DNA from: Caulobacter sp.
Lineage (GTDB): Bacteria > Pseudomonadota > Alphaproteobacteria > Caulobacterales > Caulobacteraceae
DNA length: 64,000 bases
Reading direction: 5' to 3'
Assembly (NCBI GenBank): GCA_030680355.1
Contig: JAUXVF010000029.1
Coordinates: 62,001-126,000 of the forward strand
The first letter of the stretch is position 1, and the number at the start of each line of letters is the position of its first letter. The notes under the pieces are model-generated. The model saw only the letters and a list, made by a program, of their open reading frames with translations, was not told the DNA's origin and made no database searches. The position numbers and the translations under genes are program-made. Of this stretch, positions 20,535 through 30,785 are shown in pieces.

Positions 20535-21917
20535 GTGACCGACCTGACCCTCGACCGCAGCCGCCCCAGACCGCCCTGGACCCTCGAGGCCAAGGCGTTG
20601 CTGATGCTGGCCGCGCCCATGGCCCTGGCCCAGCTGGCCCAGATGGCCATCATGACCACCGACGTCATCCTGCTCGGCCGGCTGGGCCGGGCGGAACTGG
20701 CGGCGGCGGCCATCGGCAACACCATCTTCTTCGCCGCCTGGCTGCTGGGCACGGGGCCGGCCATGGCCGTCTCCCCGGTCATCGCCCAGATTCTCGGCGC
20801 CCAGCCGCGCAACCGCGCCGGCGTGCGGGCGGCCGTGCGCATGGGCCTGTGGACCACGACCCTGTTGTCGGCGCCGTTGCTGGTGCTGATGCTCAACGCC
20901 CGCTGGATCCTGTCCCACCTCGGCCAGGACCCTGACCTGGCGCGGGGCGCGGGCGTGTTTGTGAGCATGCTCTGCTTTGGTCTGCCTTTTACCCTGGCCT
21001 TCCAGGTGCTGCGCAATTTCACCGCCGCCCTGGGCAAGCCGGGCGCCGCCACCTGGGTGATGATGGCCACCATCCTCGTCAACGCCGTCGCCGGCTATGG
21101 CCTGATCTTCGGCCATTTCGGCCTGCCGAAGCTGGGGCTGATGGGCTCGGGCCTGGCCACCTCGGGCTCGGCCATCTTCAGCTTCATCGCCATGCTGGCG
21201 GTGATCTGGATGACGCCCAAGCTGCGGGTCTACCGGGTCTTCCGGCGCGTGCGTCACCCGGTGCCCGCGCGGCTGGGCGAGCTGGTCCGGCTGGGCCTGC
21301 CGATCGGCATGACCATGATTTTCGAGGCCATGCTGTTCAACACCATGACCCTGATCATGGGCACCTTCGGCGAGGTGGCGGTGGCCGCCCACCAGATCGC
21401 GCTGAACTTCGCCTCGATCACCTTCATGGTGCCGCTGGGCATCGGCATGGCCGCGACAGTGCGGGTCGGGGTGGCCATCGGCCGCGGCGATCCGGTCGCC
21501 GCCCGGCGGGCGGGCTTCACGGCCATGGGGCTGGCGGTGGCCTTTGTCTGCGTCTGCGCGGCGGTCATGATCCTGTTCGGTCGCCAGATCGCCGGTCTCT
21601 ACCTGGGCAATAACCAGCCCGGCGACGCCGAGGTCATCGTGCTGGCCGCGCAGTTCCTGCTGGTGGCCGCGGCCTTCCAGGTCTTCGACGCCGTCCAGGT
21701 GGTCGGGGCCATGGCCCTGCGCGGCCTCAAGGACGCCCGCGCGCCGATGATCCTGGCCGGGGTCAGCTACTGGCTGTTCGGGGCGCCGATGTGCATCCTG
21801 CTCGGCGTGGTGCTGAACATGCAGGGTCTGGGCGTCTGGATCGGCCTGGCCTTCGGCCTCGGCGTCGCCGCCGCGGCGATGAGCTGGCGGTTCAACCGGA
21901 TCACGCGCGCCGCCTAA
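20535..21917 (+). CDS. MATE family efflux transporter
   Basis: PMALAQLAQMAIMTTDVILLGRLGRAELAAAAIGN; repeated TM segments; GTG start. Confidence 0.92.
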   Translation: MTDLTLDRSRPRPPWTLEAKALLMLAAPMALAQLAQMAIMTTDVILLGRLGRAELAAAAIGNTIFFAAWLLGTGPAMAVSPVIAQILGAQPRNRAGVRAAVRMGLWTTTLLSAPLLVLMLNARWILSHLGQDPDLARGAGVFVSMLCFGLPFTLAFQVLRNFTAALGKPGAATWVMMATILVNAVAGYGLIFGHFGLPKLGLMGSGLATSGSAIFSFIAMLAVIWMTPKLRVYRVFRRVRHPVPARLGELVRLGLPIGMTMIFEAMLFNTMTLIMGTFGEVAVAAHQIALNFASITFMVPLGIGMAATVRVGVAIGRGDPVAARRAGFTAMGLAVAFVCVCAAVMILFGRQIAGLYLGNNQPGDAEVIVLAAQFLLVAAAFQVFDAVQVVGAMALRGLKDARAPMILAGVSYWLFGAPMCILLGVVLNMQGLGVWIGLAFGLGVAAAAMSWRFNRITRAA

Positions 21918-21968
21918 GGACTCCCCGTCGAGGCAGTGATCGCATGTGCCGGACGCCGCCCTGAAGAG

Positions 21969-22119
21969 CCCTCCTCCTCGATGGAGGAGGGTTGGGTGGT
22001 GGTGTGGCGCGGGGTCTGGGCGAAGAGCGCTGTCGGGCGCCGGCGCCCCATAGCGCATTGTTCGCACCACCAGAGCCACACCTCCATCCCCACCCCTTCC
22101 CCCATCGAGGGGGAAGGGA
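21969..22119. repeat. Intergenic imperfect inverted repeat (family D)
   Basis: ccctcctcctcgatggaggaggg ... ccccttcccccatcgagggggaaggg. Confidence 0.55.
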
Positions 22120-22180
22120 GCTCAGCGTGTCCGTCCAGAACACAGGCGATAGCCCTGCCCTCACGGGAGAGGAAGGGGTG

Positions 22181-23191
22181 TCACGCCGCGTCCGCCAGCT
22201 CCCGGCCCGCTTCCGCCGTGATCTCGAAGCTGCGCAGGCGCGCGGCATGGTCGTGGATCTGGGCGGCGATGATCAGCTCGTCGGCGCCGGTGCGGGCGAT
22301 GAACTCGGCCAGGCCCTTGCGTACGGTGTCGCGTGAGCCGACCACCGAGCAACGCAGCGCCTGACCAAGCCGGGCTCGTGCGGAACCGTCGAGCCGCGCC
22401 TCATAGCCCGCGACCGGCGGCGGCAGGCGGCCGGGCATGCCGGTGGCCAGATTGACGAAGGCCTGCTGCAGCGAGGTGAACAGCAGCTGGGCTTCCGCGT
22501 CGGTTTCGGCGGCGAAGACGTTGAGGGCCAGCATCACATAGGGCTTGTCGAGCTGTTCCGACGGCTCGAACCGTTCGCGATAGGCGGCGATGGCCGGCTC
22601 CATCTCGGCCGGGGCGAAGTGGCTGGCGAAGGCGTAGGGCAGGCCGAGCGCCGCGGCCAGATGCGCCCCGAACTGGCTGGAGCCGAGCATCCAGACCGGC
22701 ACGTCCATGCCCTCGCCGGGGGTGGCCACCACCGGCTGACCGGGCTGGGCGGCCTTGAAATAGTGCATCAGCTCGATGACGTCCTGCGGGAAGCGATCGA
22801 CATCGCCGACCATGGTCCGGCGCAGGGCGCGGGCGGTGATCTGGTCGGTCCCCGGCGCCCGGCCGACGCCCAGGTCGATGCGCGGGCCATACAGCGCCGC
22901 CAGCGTCCCGAACTGCTCGGCGATCTGCAGCGGCGCATGGTTGGGCAGCATGATCCCGCCCGAGCCGACGCGGATGGTCGAGGTCGCCTCCGCCACATGG
23001 CCGATCAGCACACTGGTCGCCGCGCTGGCGATGCCGCGCATGTTGTGATGCTCGGCCAGCCAGAAGCGGTTGTAGCCCCAGCGCTCGGCATGGATGGCCA
23101 GATCGCGGCTGTTGCGCAGCGCCTGCTGCACGGTGGAGCCCTGAACGACGGGGGCGAGGTCGAGTACGGAGAGCGGGGTCATGGAGGGCAT
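22181..23191 (-). CDS. LLM-class flavin-dependent oxidoreductase
   Basis: [83 protein letters not shown]. Confidence 0.92.
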   Translation of the reverse strand: MPSMTPLSVLDLAPVVQGSTVQQALRNSRDLAIHAERWGYNRFWLAEHHNMRGIASAATSVLIGHVAEATSTIRVGSGGIMLPNHAPLQIAEQFGTLAALYGPRIDLGVGRAPGTDQITARALRRTMVGDVDRFPQDVIELMHYFKAAQPGQPVVATPGEGMDVPVWMLGSSQFGAHLAAALGLPYAFASHFAPAEMEPAIAAYRERFEPSEQLDKPYVMLALNVFAAETDAEAQLLFTSLQQAFVNLATGMPGRLPPPVAGYEARLDGSARARLGQALRCSVVGSRDTVRKGLAEFIARTGADELIIAAQIHDHAARLRSFEITAEAGRELADAA

Positions 23192-23232
23192 ATAGGGACT
23201 CGAAGCGACTGTAGGAGACACCGCGGGTCCAT

Positions 23233-23360
23233 CCTCTCCCGGAGGGAGAGGTGGCCCGGCGGAGCCGGGTCGGAGAGGGAGGCGCCAAAGCCAGACGTCT
23301 GACCGTCGCGCCTCCCTCTCAGTCACCGCTCCGCGGCGACAGCTCTCCCTTCGGGAGAGC
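23233..23360. repeat. Intergenic inverted repeat family C, copy
   Basis: cctctcccggagggagaggtggcccggcggagccgggtcggagagggagg ... cctccctctcagtcaccgctccgcggcgacagctctcccttcgggagag. Confidence 0.7.
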
Positions 23361-23369
23361 GAAGCCGCA

Positions 23370-24332
23370 TCACGGAATCAGCAGCACCCGGCCGACCGCC
23401 TGCCGGCTTTCGATATAGGCGTGCGCCGCCGCCGCTTCCGACAGCGGGAACTCCTTGTCGATGACCACCTTGAATTCGCCCTTCGCCGCCTCGTCGATCA
23501 GGGTCTGGATCATGTCATGCGCCCGGTCGGTGGCGATCTCGGCGCCGAGGAAGACGCCGCTGAGCGAGCGGTTGCCGCCCATCAGGCTGCCGACGTCGAC
23601 GACCATCGGCTCGCGCCCGGCCTGGCCGACCATCGAGACGCGGCCGCGATAGCCGAGCGACAGGATCGAGCCCTGCAGGGTCGGGCCGCCGACGCTGTCG
23701 ACGACGAGGTTCACGCCCTTCTTGTCGGTGATTTTCATCACCGCCTCGGGCACGGCTTCCTTTGTGTAGTTGATGCCGTGGTCGAGGCCGTAGGCCTTGA
23801 GCTTCTCCAGACGTGCATCGCTGGACGCGGTGGCCAGCACCCGGGCGCCGGCGCGCTTGGCCAGCTGGATGGCGGCCAGGCCCACGCCCGAGGCGCCGGC
23901 CTGGACCAGCACCGTCTCGCCGGCCTTGAGCCGGCCGAACTCGAACAGACAGTCATGCGCGGTGCCGAAGGCGACGGGGATGACGGCGGCATACTTCGGA
24001 TCAAAGCCGTCGGGGATCGGCCAGCAGTTGCGCGCCGGCACCGGCCGCAGCTCGGCGTGGCTGCCGAAGCCGTCGACGGTGGCGACCTTCTGGCCGACCT
24101 TCAGATGGGTGACCTCGGCCCCGACCTCGACGATCTCGCCCGAAGCCTGGTAGCCGACGATGTGCGGCCTGGTCACCAGCGGCCCGCGCCAGCGGTTCAG
24201 CGTATCGCCGCCCTCGATACTGACCGCCAGCACCCGGATAATGACGCCCTTGGGGTGGCAGGTCGGATCGGGCACGTCCTCGTACTTGAGAACGTCGGGG
24301 GATCCGTTTTCGTAGTAGACGGCGGCTTTCAT
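23370..24332 (-). CDS. Zinc-binding/quinone oxidoreductase-type MDR protein
   Basis: [54 protein letters not shown]. Confidence 0.9.
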   Translation of the reverse strand: MKAAVYYENGSPDVLKYEDVPDPTCHPKGVIIRVLAVSIEGGDTLNRWRGPLVTRPHIVGYQASGEIVEVGAEVTHLKVGQKVATVDGFGSHAELRPVPARNCWPIPDGFDPKYAAVIPVAFGTAHDCLFEFGRLKAGETVLVQAGASGVGLAAIQLAKRAGARVLATASSDARLEKLKAYGLDHGINYTKEAVPEAVMKITDKKGVNLVVDSVGGPTLQGSILSLGYRGRVSMVGQAGREPMVVDVGSLMGGNRSLSGVFLGAEIATDRAHDMIQTLIDEAAKGEFKVVIDKEFPLSEAAAAHAYIESRQAVGRVLLIP

Positions 24333-24346
24333 GGTTCTTCTCCTGT

Positions 24347-24495
24347 CCTTCTCCCCTTGCGGGAGAAGGTGTCGGCGTGGCCGACGGATGAGGGGTTTCT
24401 CAGGACGTTGAGCCTGCGGGCGATCGATCGGACGGGATCTTCAACCCCTCATCCGACCTGCTTCGCAGGCCACCTTCTCCCGCAAGGGGAGAAGG
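24347..24495. repeat. Intergenic inverted repeat family A, copy 2
   Basis: ccttctccccttgcgggagaagg ... ccttctcccgcaaggggagaagg. Confidence 0.85.
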
Positions 24496-24504
24496 AAGCT
24501 TGGG

Positions 24505-25932
24505 TTAGTTCCACACCGGCGGCTTGCGGCCGGCCCAGGGCAGTTCCTTTTCCAGCTGCCCGGCCAGGCGATACAGCGTCGCCTCGTCGCCGAAGCGGCC
24601 GGTGAACATCATGCCCAGCGGCAGGTTGGCCTCGCTCTGCCAGAGCGGCAGGGACAGGCTGGGCTGGCCGGTGAAGTTGAACGGCGGGGTGGTGCCGTAG
24701 GTGGCGGCCTGGCGTTTGTCGAACTCCTTGAGGTCGCCGGCCAGCGGATCGAGCCAGTCGATGCGCGGCGAGGGATGGCTCATGGTCGGCGTGAGAAAGA
24801 CGTCGAAATTCTGGAAACGTTCAAGGATCTGGATGTTCATCAGCCGCAGCTGCTGCCAGCCCCACAGGGCCTGCTGGCCGCTGATGCGGCGGCCGACATC
24901 CCAGGCCCGCTGGGCCAGGGGCCCCAGTTCGCCCGGCTCCGGCTCGCGACCGAGGATGTCGGCGCGGCGCTGCATGGTGGCCGCGAAATTGGGGGCCGAG
25001 ACCATGCCCTGGGCGCGGTAGAGCAGGCGATAGTCGATGCCCAGCCCCATCTCGAACACCTCGTGACCGAGCGCGCGCAGGGTGTCGACGGTGCGCTGGG
25101 TGGCGGCGAGCATTTCATCGCCCATCGGCCGGCCGCTGGGGGTTTCGTTGCTCCAGGCGATACGCAGCTTGCCGGGGTTTTTGCTGACCTCGTCGAGATA
25201 GGGGCCGTCCTTCTGCGGCGGGGCGAAGGGATCGCCGGGCTGGGCATAGCCGGTGGCGTCGAGCATGGCGGCGCTGTCGCGCACCGTGCGGCTGACCACG
25301 TGATGGACCGAAAAGCCCATGGCCCCGTCGGTGACCTCGCAGATCGGGGTGCGGTCACGGGTGATCTTCATCCCGACCAGGCCGCAGTTGGCCGCCGGGA
25401 TACGGATCGAGCCCAGGCCGTCGCTGGCGTGGGCCATGGGGACCATGCCCGCCGCCGTGGCCGAGGCCGCCCCGCCGGACGAGCCGCCGGCGATATGTTC
25501 AGGGTTCCAGGGATTGCCGCAGGGGCCCAGCCGCTCGGACTGGGTGACGCCGGGAATGCCGTATTCGGGGGTGTTGCTCTTGCCCAGCAGCACCACGCCG
25601 CTCTCGCGGTAGCGGCGGATCAGCACGCTGTCTTCGGCGTCGGCGGCGATGTGGGCGTAGTTGCTGCCCGAGGTGCGCGGCCAGCCTTTCACCTGGGCGC
25701 CGAGATCCTTGATCAGGAAGGGCACGCCCCTGAACGGCCCGTCCGGCAACCGACCGGCGGCGACCTTGCGCGCCTCGTCATAGGCCTTGTGAACCACCGC
25801 GTTGAGGGCCGGGTTGTGGCGTTCGATACGCTCGATCGCCGCCTCGACCAGTTCGGCGGGCGAGACCTCGCCGGTTTTCACCAGGGCGGCCAGGCCCAGG
25901 CCGTCATGATCCGCATACTCGGCGAAGGCCAT
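24505..25932 (-). CDS. Amidase (amidase-signature family)
   Basis: GVPFLIKDLGAQVKGWPRTSGS, GPCGNPWNPEHIAGGSSGGAASATAAGMVPMAHASDGLGSIRIPAANCGLVG Ser-cisSer-Lys signature. Confidence 0.93.
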   Translation of the reverse strand: MAFAEYADHDGLGLAALVKTGEVSPAELVEAAIERIERHNPALNAVVHKAYDEARKVAAGRLPDGPFRGVPFLIKDLGAQVKGWPRTSGSNYAHIAADAEDSVLIRRYRESGVVLLGKSNTPEYGIPGVTQSERLGPCGNPWNPEHIAGGSSGGAASATAAGMVPMAHASDGLGSIRIPAANCGLVGMKITRDRTPICEVTDGAMGFSVHHVVSRTVRDSAAMLDATGYAQPGDPFAPPQKDGPYLDEVSKNPGKLRIAWSNETPSGRPMGDEMLAATQRTVDTLRALGHEVFEMGLGIDYRLLYRAQGMVSAPNFAATMQRRADILGREPEPGELGPLAQRAWDVGRRISGQQALWGWQQLRLMNIQILERFQNFDVFLTPTMSHPSPRIDWLDPLAGDLKEFDKRQAATYGTTPPFNFTGQPSLSLPLWQSEANLPLGMMFTGRFGDEATLYRLAGQLEKELPWAGRKPPVWN

Positions 25933-25950
25933 CTGTCTCTCCCTTTGGTT

Positions 25951-27339
25951 TTATCGCGCGGTGAGGAAGGCGAGCTTCGCCACCGGCGGCAGATCATGCG
26001 CCTGCCTCTTCAGAGTTTGAAACGCTTGTTCGGCCGCGTCGAGGGCGAAGTCGATATCGGCGGGGGTCATCGCCGCGCAGAGGAACATATTGTGCCAGGG
26101 ATGCACGTAGACTCCCCTGGCAAGCATGGCGCTGGACCAGCAGAAGCCCTTGCGCAGGTCCGGGTCGTCGTCGAACAGGAACAGCGGCATGACGCCCGGC
26201 CCGGTCTGGCGGAAGCCGAAACCGGCCGCCGCGGCCCGCTCGGCCAGGCCCGCGCGCAGCTGTTCGCCCAGGCCGGTGATCCGCTCCAGATAGTCGCTCT
26301 CGCGCACCAGCCGCAGGGTCTCCAGCGCCGCCGCCATGGCCGCCCCTGCGTACCAGAAGGAGCCGGTGACATAGATCGAGGCCGCCGCCTTGCGAGCCTT
26401 GTCATTGCCGAGCAGGGCCGAGATCGGATGGCCGTTGGCGATGCATTTGCCCCAGGTCGACAGGTCCGGCTGCACGCCCAGCACCGACCAGCTGCAGTCA
26501 CGGGCGATACGCAGGCCGCCGCGCACGTCGTCGACGACCAGCAGGGCGCCGGTCTCATCGGCCAGCTCGCGGGCCCGGCGGGCGTAGGCGGGGTCGGGCG
26601 CGGCCTGGTCGATGAAGGCGTCATGGCGGAACGGGGCGGCGAAGATGGCGGCCAGGTCATCGCCGGCCTTGGCTGCCGCCGCTTCGAGACTGGCGATGTC
26701 GTTGTAGGCGCAGAAGACCTGATGGGCCTTGTCCTCGGCCGTGGTGCCGGCGGGCCGGGGCGTGCACCAGGGCGCGGCCCCGTGATAGGCGCCGCTGGCC
26801 AGCACCAGGGTCTTGCGGCCAGTGTGCTGGCGGGCGGTCATCATCGCCATGGTGGTGGCGTCGGTGCCGTTCTTGCAGACCATGGCCCAGTCGGCGTGGC
26901 CGACCATGGCCACGAAGGCCTCGGCCAGCTCGACCATCAGGGCGGTCGGCCCGGTCAGGGCGTCGCCCTGGCCCAGCTGACGGACATAGGCCGCGTCGAT
27001 CCCGGGATGGGCGTAACCGAACAGATTGGGGCCGTAGGCGCACATCAGGTCGAGATAGCGCCGCCCGTCGACGTCGGTGATGTGAGCGCCCTGCCCGCTT
27101 CTGAAGAACTGCGGATAGTCGTCGGGCAGCAGGGCGACCGACTGGTGGCCGTACATGCCGCCAGGGATCACCGCCTCGGCGCGGCGGCGCAGGTCACGGT
27201 CAAGACTGCCGGGCCCAGGGCTCACGGGGTCGGGCCGCCGGGCTTGGCCCGAGGGTCGCAGGTCATGCCGGATGTCACCGCTCACACTCCCAAGCCGCTT
27301 GTCGCCGCAACGATAGCCATGGGCGGGCCGCCGGACCAA
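25951..27339 (-). CDS. Class III aminotransferase / glutamate-1-semialdehyde aminomutase-like protein (start uncertain)
   Basis: AEAVIPGGMYGHQSV, VCKNGTDATTMAMMTARQHTGRKTLVLASGAYHGAAPW, VVDDVRGGLRI, WGKCIANGHPISALLG. Confidence 0.85.
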   Translation of the reverse strand: MVRRPAHGYRCGDKRLGSVSGDIRHDLRPSGQARRPDPVSPGPGSLDRDLRRRAEAVIPGGMYGHQSVALLPDDYPQFFRSGQGAHITDVDGRRYLDLMCAYGPNLFGYAHPGIDAAYVRQLGQGDALTGPTALMVELAEAFVAMVGHADWAMVCKNGTDATTMAMMTARQHTGRKTLVLASGAYHGAAPWCTPRPAGTTAEDKAHQVFCAYNDIASLEAAAAKAGDDLAAIFAAPFRHDAFIDQAAPDPAYARRARELADETGALLVVDDVRGGLRIARDCSWSVLGVQPDLSTWGKCIANGHPISALLGNDKARKAAASIYVTGSFWYAGAAMAAALETLRLVRESDYLERITGLGEQLRAGLAERAAAAGFGFRQTGPGVMPLFLFDDDPDLRKGFCWSSAMLARGVYVHPWHNMFLCAAMTPADIDFALDAAEQAFQTLKRQAHDLPPVAKLAFLTAR

Positions 27340-27358
27340 ACGATTGTTCGAAACGAAA

Positions 27359-27384
27359 GGGCCGCGAGATGGCTCCCGCGGCCC
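27359..27384 (-). terminator. Intrinsic-type terminator hairpin
   Basis: GGGCCGCG-agatggctcc-CGCGGCCC; minus-strand reading is followed by TTTCGTTTC, 25 bp after the 27410-27901 gene. Confidence 0.6.
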
Positions 27385-27409
27385 AAATTCGTCATCCGTC
27401 GGCTGACCG

Positions 27410-27901
27410 CTAGTCGGCGGCGCCGCCGCCGCCCCAGATTTCCTCGGCGATGTTCATGAACACCACGATGTTCATCTTCAGGTTCCCGCGGGCAACGCCG
27501 TCATCGAAGATCAGGTAGCGCGACACGCTGAGCGACTTGTCGCCGCCGTTGCGGACGCTCACGGCCGAGCGGTCGATCTCTTTCACGCGGGCGTCGACCG
27601 CCGCGTCGGACGCGAGGGTGAAACTGGCGGACATGTTCGCGCCCTTGCAACGCTTGGCGGCGTCGCCCGAACAGACGGTGCCGTAGACGATGAACTTCAG
27701 GCCCTTCGCGGTTTCGGCGCTCAGATAGGGTGAGCCGTCCGTGAACGCGCCGTTCTTGGTCACCTTGGCGCCGGCGGCGACGAGGGCCTGGCGCATGTCG
27801 TCCACGCCCCAGTCGGAAAGCATGCCGCTCTGGGCCTGGGCGGCGGCGGGCGCCAACATGGCGATGACGAGCGCGCCGGCGAGTGCCAATTTCTTCAACA
27901 T
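27410..27901 (-). CDS. Exported protein of unknown function (YbjN-like pattern)
   Basis: MLKKLALAGALVIAMLAPAAAQAQ signal peptide; GLKFIVYGTVCSGDAAKRCKGANMSASF. Confidence 0.65.
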   Translation of the reverse strand: MLKKLALAGALVIAMLAPAAAQAQSGMLSDWGVDDMRQALVAAGAKVTKNGAFTDGSPYLSAETAKGLKFIVYGTVCSGDAAKRCKGANMSASFTLASDAAVDARVKEIDRSAVSVRNGGDKSLSVSRYLIFDDGVARGNLKMNIVVFMNIAEEIWGGGGAAD

Positions 27902-28145
27902 GGAAAGTCTTCCCGTTCTCTGATGGTTGTTCCAAGGGGTTGGGCGCCGGCGGGCCGGGCCGACAGGGTTTGCAGGGCTTTGATGGGGCGGTCCGGGCCG
28001 GTCGCGAGGCGCGGTGCGGCGGCCGGAGTCCGGGCGATCGCGGTCGCCGTCTCCAGCTCCCGTGACAGGAGCGGCGCGGTGATCTGGTTCATGACGAGCT
28101 CCCCCAAAGACATGCGCGGTCGCCAATCTAGGCCGTAGAACATCG

Positions 28146-28412
28146 TTAGGCTACCAGATCGGCCGTCTCAGGATGACGCTTCAGCCACGCGGCCGCATAA
28201 CCGCAAAGGGGGGCAATCTTCAGATTCCGCGTCCGGGCCGCCTCGACCAGTCCCTGCATCAGCCGGCCCGCCGCCCCCTGCCCTCTCAGCGCTGGCGGGG
28301 AAAAGACATAGTCGATGATCATGCGGCCGGCCTCCTGGCGGTAGTCGGCATAGGCCAACTGGTCCTGCTCGATCAGTTCGAAACGGCCGGCGGCGGGGTT
28401 GTCGGTGATCAT
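28146..28412 (-). CDS. GNAT-family N-acetyltransferase (YjdJ-type)
   Basis: GRFELIEQDQLAYADYRQEAGRMIIDYVFSPPALRGQGAAGRLMQGLVEAAR...PLCGYAAAWLKRHPE. Confidence 0.85.
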   Translation of the reverse strand: MITDNPAAGRFELIEQDQLAYADYRQEAGRMIIDYVFSPPALRGQGAAGRLMQGLVEAARTRNLKIAPLCGYAAAWLKRHPETADLVA

Positions 28413-28467
28413 GGCTCTGCCCTCGATATCGGCGCCCGGCGCCTGTCTGATGGTCGCGCGACCGTCG

Positions 28468-29652
28468 CTAGACCAGCTCCACGGCCATGGCCGTGGCCTC
28501 GCCGCCGCCGATGCAGAGGCTGGCCATGCCGCGCTTGCCGCCGCGCGCCTGCAGCGCCGCCAGCAGGGTGGTAAGGATGCGGGCGCCCGAGGCCCCGATC
28601 GGATGGCCGAGCGCCGTGGCCCCGCCGTTGACGTTGAGCTTCTCGCGCGGAATGGCCAGTTCCCGCGCGGCGATCATGGCCACCACGGCGAAAGCCTCGT
28701 TGACCTCCCACAGGTCGACGTCCTCGGCGGTCCAGCCGGCCTTCTTCAGCGCCTTGCGCATGGCCGGCACGGGGGCGGTGGTGAACAGCCCCGGCTCCTG
28801 GGCGTGGCCGGCGTGGCTGACCACCCGGGCGATGACCGTGAGGCCCATGGCCTTGGCCACGCTCTCGCGGGTCATGACCAGGGCGGCGGCCCCGTCGCTG
28901 ATCGAGGAGGCGTTGGCGGCGGTGATGGTGCCGTCCTTGGCGAAGGCGGGCCGTAGCGTCGGAATCTTGGCCGGATCGGCCTTCAGCGGCTGTTCGTCCT
29001 GGCTGACCGTGGTCTCGCCCTTGCGGGTCTTGACCGTGACGGCCGTGATCTCGCCGGCGAAGGCGCCGGTCCCGGTCGCCTCGCAGGCCCGGCGCAGGCT
29101 CTCGATGGCGTAGGCGTCCTGATCCTCGCGGGTGAACTGGTAGGCGCGGGCCGTGTCCTCGGCGAAGGCGCCCATCAGCTTGCCGGGGGTGTAGGCGTCC
29201 TCCAGCCCGTCCAGGTACATGCTGTCGCTGATGGTGTCGTGGCCGATGCGGGCCCCGCCGCGGTGCTTGGCCAGGATGTAGGGCGCGCCGGTCATGCTCT
29301 CCATGCCGCCGGCGATGATGACGTCGGCCGAGCCGGCCGCCAGGGCGTCATGGGCCATGATCGCCGCCTGCATGCCGCTGCCGCACATCTTGTTGACGGT
29401 CGCCGCCTCGACGCCGAGGGGCAGGCCCGCGCCGAGAGCCGCCTGGCGGGCCGGGGCCTGGCCGAGGCCCGCCGGCAGCACGCAGCCCATGATGATCTGA
29501 TCGACCCGGTCGCCGTCCAGCCCGGCCCGCTCGACGGCCGCGCGCACGGCCGTCGCGCCCAGGTCGGTCGCCTTGACCCCGGTGAAGACGCCCTGGAATC
29601 CGCCCATCGGCGTGCGGGCGTAGGACGCGATAACGACGGGATCGGCGGACAT
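28468..29652 (-). CDS. Acetyl-CoA acetyltransferase (thiolase)
   Basis: VNKMCGSGMQAAIMAHDALAAGSADVIIAGGMESM; NVNGGATALGHPIGASGARIL; CIGGGEATAMAVE. Confidence 0.95.
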   Translation of the reverse strand: MSADPVVIASYARTPMGGFQGVFTGVKATDLGATAVRAAVERAGLDGDRVDQIIMGCVLPAGLGQAPARQAALGAGLPLGVEAATVNKMCGSGMQAAIMAHDALAAGSADVIIAGGMESMTGAPYILAKHRGGARIGHDTISDSMYLDGLEDAYTPGKLMGAFAEDTARAYQFTREDQDAYAIESLRRACEATGTGAFAGEITAVTVKTRKGETTVSQDEQPLKADPAKIPTLRPAFAKDGTITAANASSISDGAAALVMTRESVAKAMGLTVIARVVSHAGHAQEPGLFTTAPVPAMRKALKKAGWTAEDVDLWEVNEAFAVVAMIAARELAIPREKLNVNGGATALGHPIGASGARILTTLLAALQARGGKRGMASLCIGGGEATAMAVELV

Positions 29653-29769
29653 GGGCGAAGGCTCCTGTTCGGACGGGAGCCTGATTTGAGCGTTTCGGCC
29701 GTTTGCCGCAAGGCCCGGCCCCGGCCCCGGGGCCGCCGCCCCCTTCATCCTCAAACGCAACCCGCTTGC

Positions 29770-29785
29770 TTTCCCTCTAGGGAAA
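29770..29785. promoter_or_regulatory. Palindrome, candidate HxlR operator
   Basis: TTTCCCT-CT-AGGGAAA, perfect 7-bp arms, in the thiolase/HxlR divergent gap. Confidence 0.5.
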
Positions 29786-29799
29786 CCGCAAATTCAGGC

Positions 29800-30291
29800 A
29801 TGGGCCGAACAGCTGACTATTCGAAACAGACCTGCGGCATCGCCGCGACCCTGGAGGTCGTGGGCGATCCCTGGACCCTGCTGATCCTGCGCGACGCCTT
29901 CTGGGGCGTGCGCCGGTTCGAGCAATGGCAGGAGCGGCTGGGCGTCGCCCGCAACGTGCTGGCCGCGCGGCTCAAGAGCCTGGTGGCGCACGGGGTGCTC
30001 GAGACCCGCGCCTATTCCGAGCGGCCGCCGCGCAACGAATATCTGCTGACCGACAAGGGCCAGGCCCTGCGGCCGGTGCTGCTGACCATGGCCGACTGGG
30101 GCAACAAACAGGTCTATGGCGACCAGGCCCCGGCCCTGTTCATCCACGACCACTGCGACCACGCCTTCACCCCCAGACTGACCTGCGACCACTGCGGCGA
30201 GGGCCTGATCCCCGGCGACCTGCGCCGGACCCAGGTCAACGCGGGCGCCCCCACCGTCGGCGAGGCCCTGGCGCGGTCAGACAAGGGCTGA
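29800..30291 (+). CDS. HxlR-family transcriptional regulator
   Basis: CGIAATLEVVGDPWTLLILRDAFWGVRRFEQWQERLGVARNVLAARLKSLVAHGVLE. Confidence 0.92.
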   Translation: MGRTADYSKQTCGIAATLEVVGDPWTLLILRDAFWGVRRFEQWQERLGVARNVLAARLKSLVAHGVLETRAYSERPPRNEYLLTDKGQALRPVLLTMADWGNKQVYGDQAPALFIHDHCDHAFTPRLTCDHCGEGLIPGDLRRTQVNAGAPTVGEALARSDKG

Positions 30292-30329
30292 ACCGGCGCC
30301 GCCGGGCGCCACGACAAGGAGCCACGACC

Positions 30330-30710
30330 ATGCACAGCGGATCCTGCCTCTGCGGCGCGGTCAAATTCGAGGTCGCCGGCGACCTGGCCGCGCCCGACGC
30401 CTGCCACTGTTCGCAATGCCGCAAGACCTCGGGCCATGTCTGGGCCTCGACCGACGTGGCGGAGGCGGCCCTGACCCTGCACGGGGCTGACAACATCATC
30501 TGGTTCCAGTCCTCGGAAAAGGTGCGGCGCGGTTTCTGCGCCACCTGCGGCTCGGCCCTGTTCTGGGACCCGATCCACCACCCGCGCATCGCCATCGCCA
30601 TGGGCGCCTTCGACGCCCCGACCGGCGCCCGGCTGGGCGGCCACATCTTCGTCGCAGACAAGGGCGACTACTACGACATCGCCGACGGCCTGCCCCAGAA
30701 CGACCAGTAA
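30330..30710 (+). CDS. GFA-family (glutathione-dependent formaldehyde-activating-like) protein
   Basis: SGSCLCGAVKFEV, CHCSQCRKTSGHVWAS, RGFCATCGSALFW zinc cysteine motifs. Confidence 0.92.
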   Translation: MHSGSCLCGAVKFEVAGDLAAPDACHCSQCRKTSGHVWASTDVAEAALTLHGADNIIWFQSSEKVRRGFCATCGSALFWDPIHHPRIAIAMGAFDAPTGARLGGHIFVADKGDYYDIADGLPQNDQ

Positions 30711-30785
30711 CGACGGGGACAGGGACCGGCTTCGGTGCGTGTCTCCGACTTCGGCACATACGGCGCCACCCTAGCTCCCGGATAT

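Noticed and set aside
24775-27459. 894-aa plus-strand ORF opposite amidase/aminotransferase
   Set aside because: Antisense shadow ORF of two recognisable minus-strand genes
27895-28143. Small ORFs in the gap between the exported protein and the GNAT gene
   Set aside because: No recognisable domain and overlapping frames on both strands; a short real peptide (MNQITAPLLSREL...) cannot be excluded but is not supported
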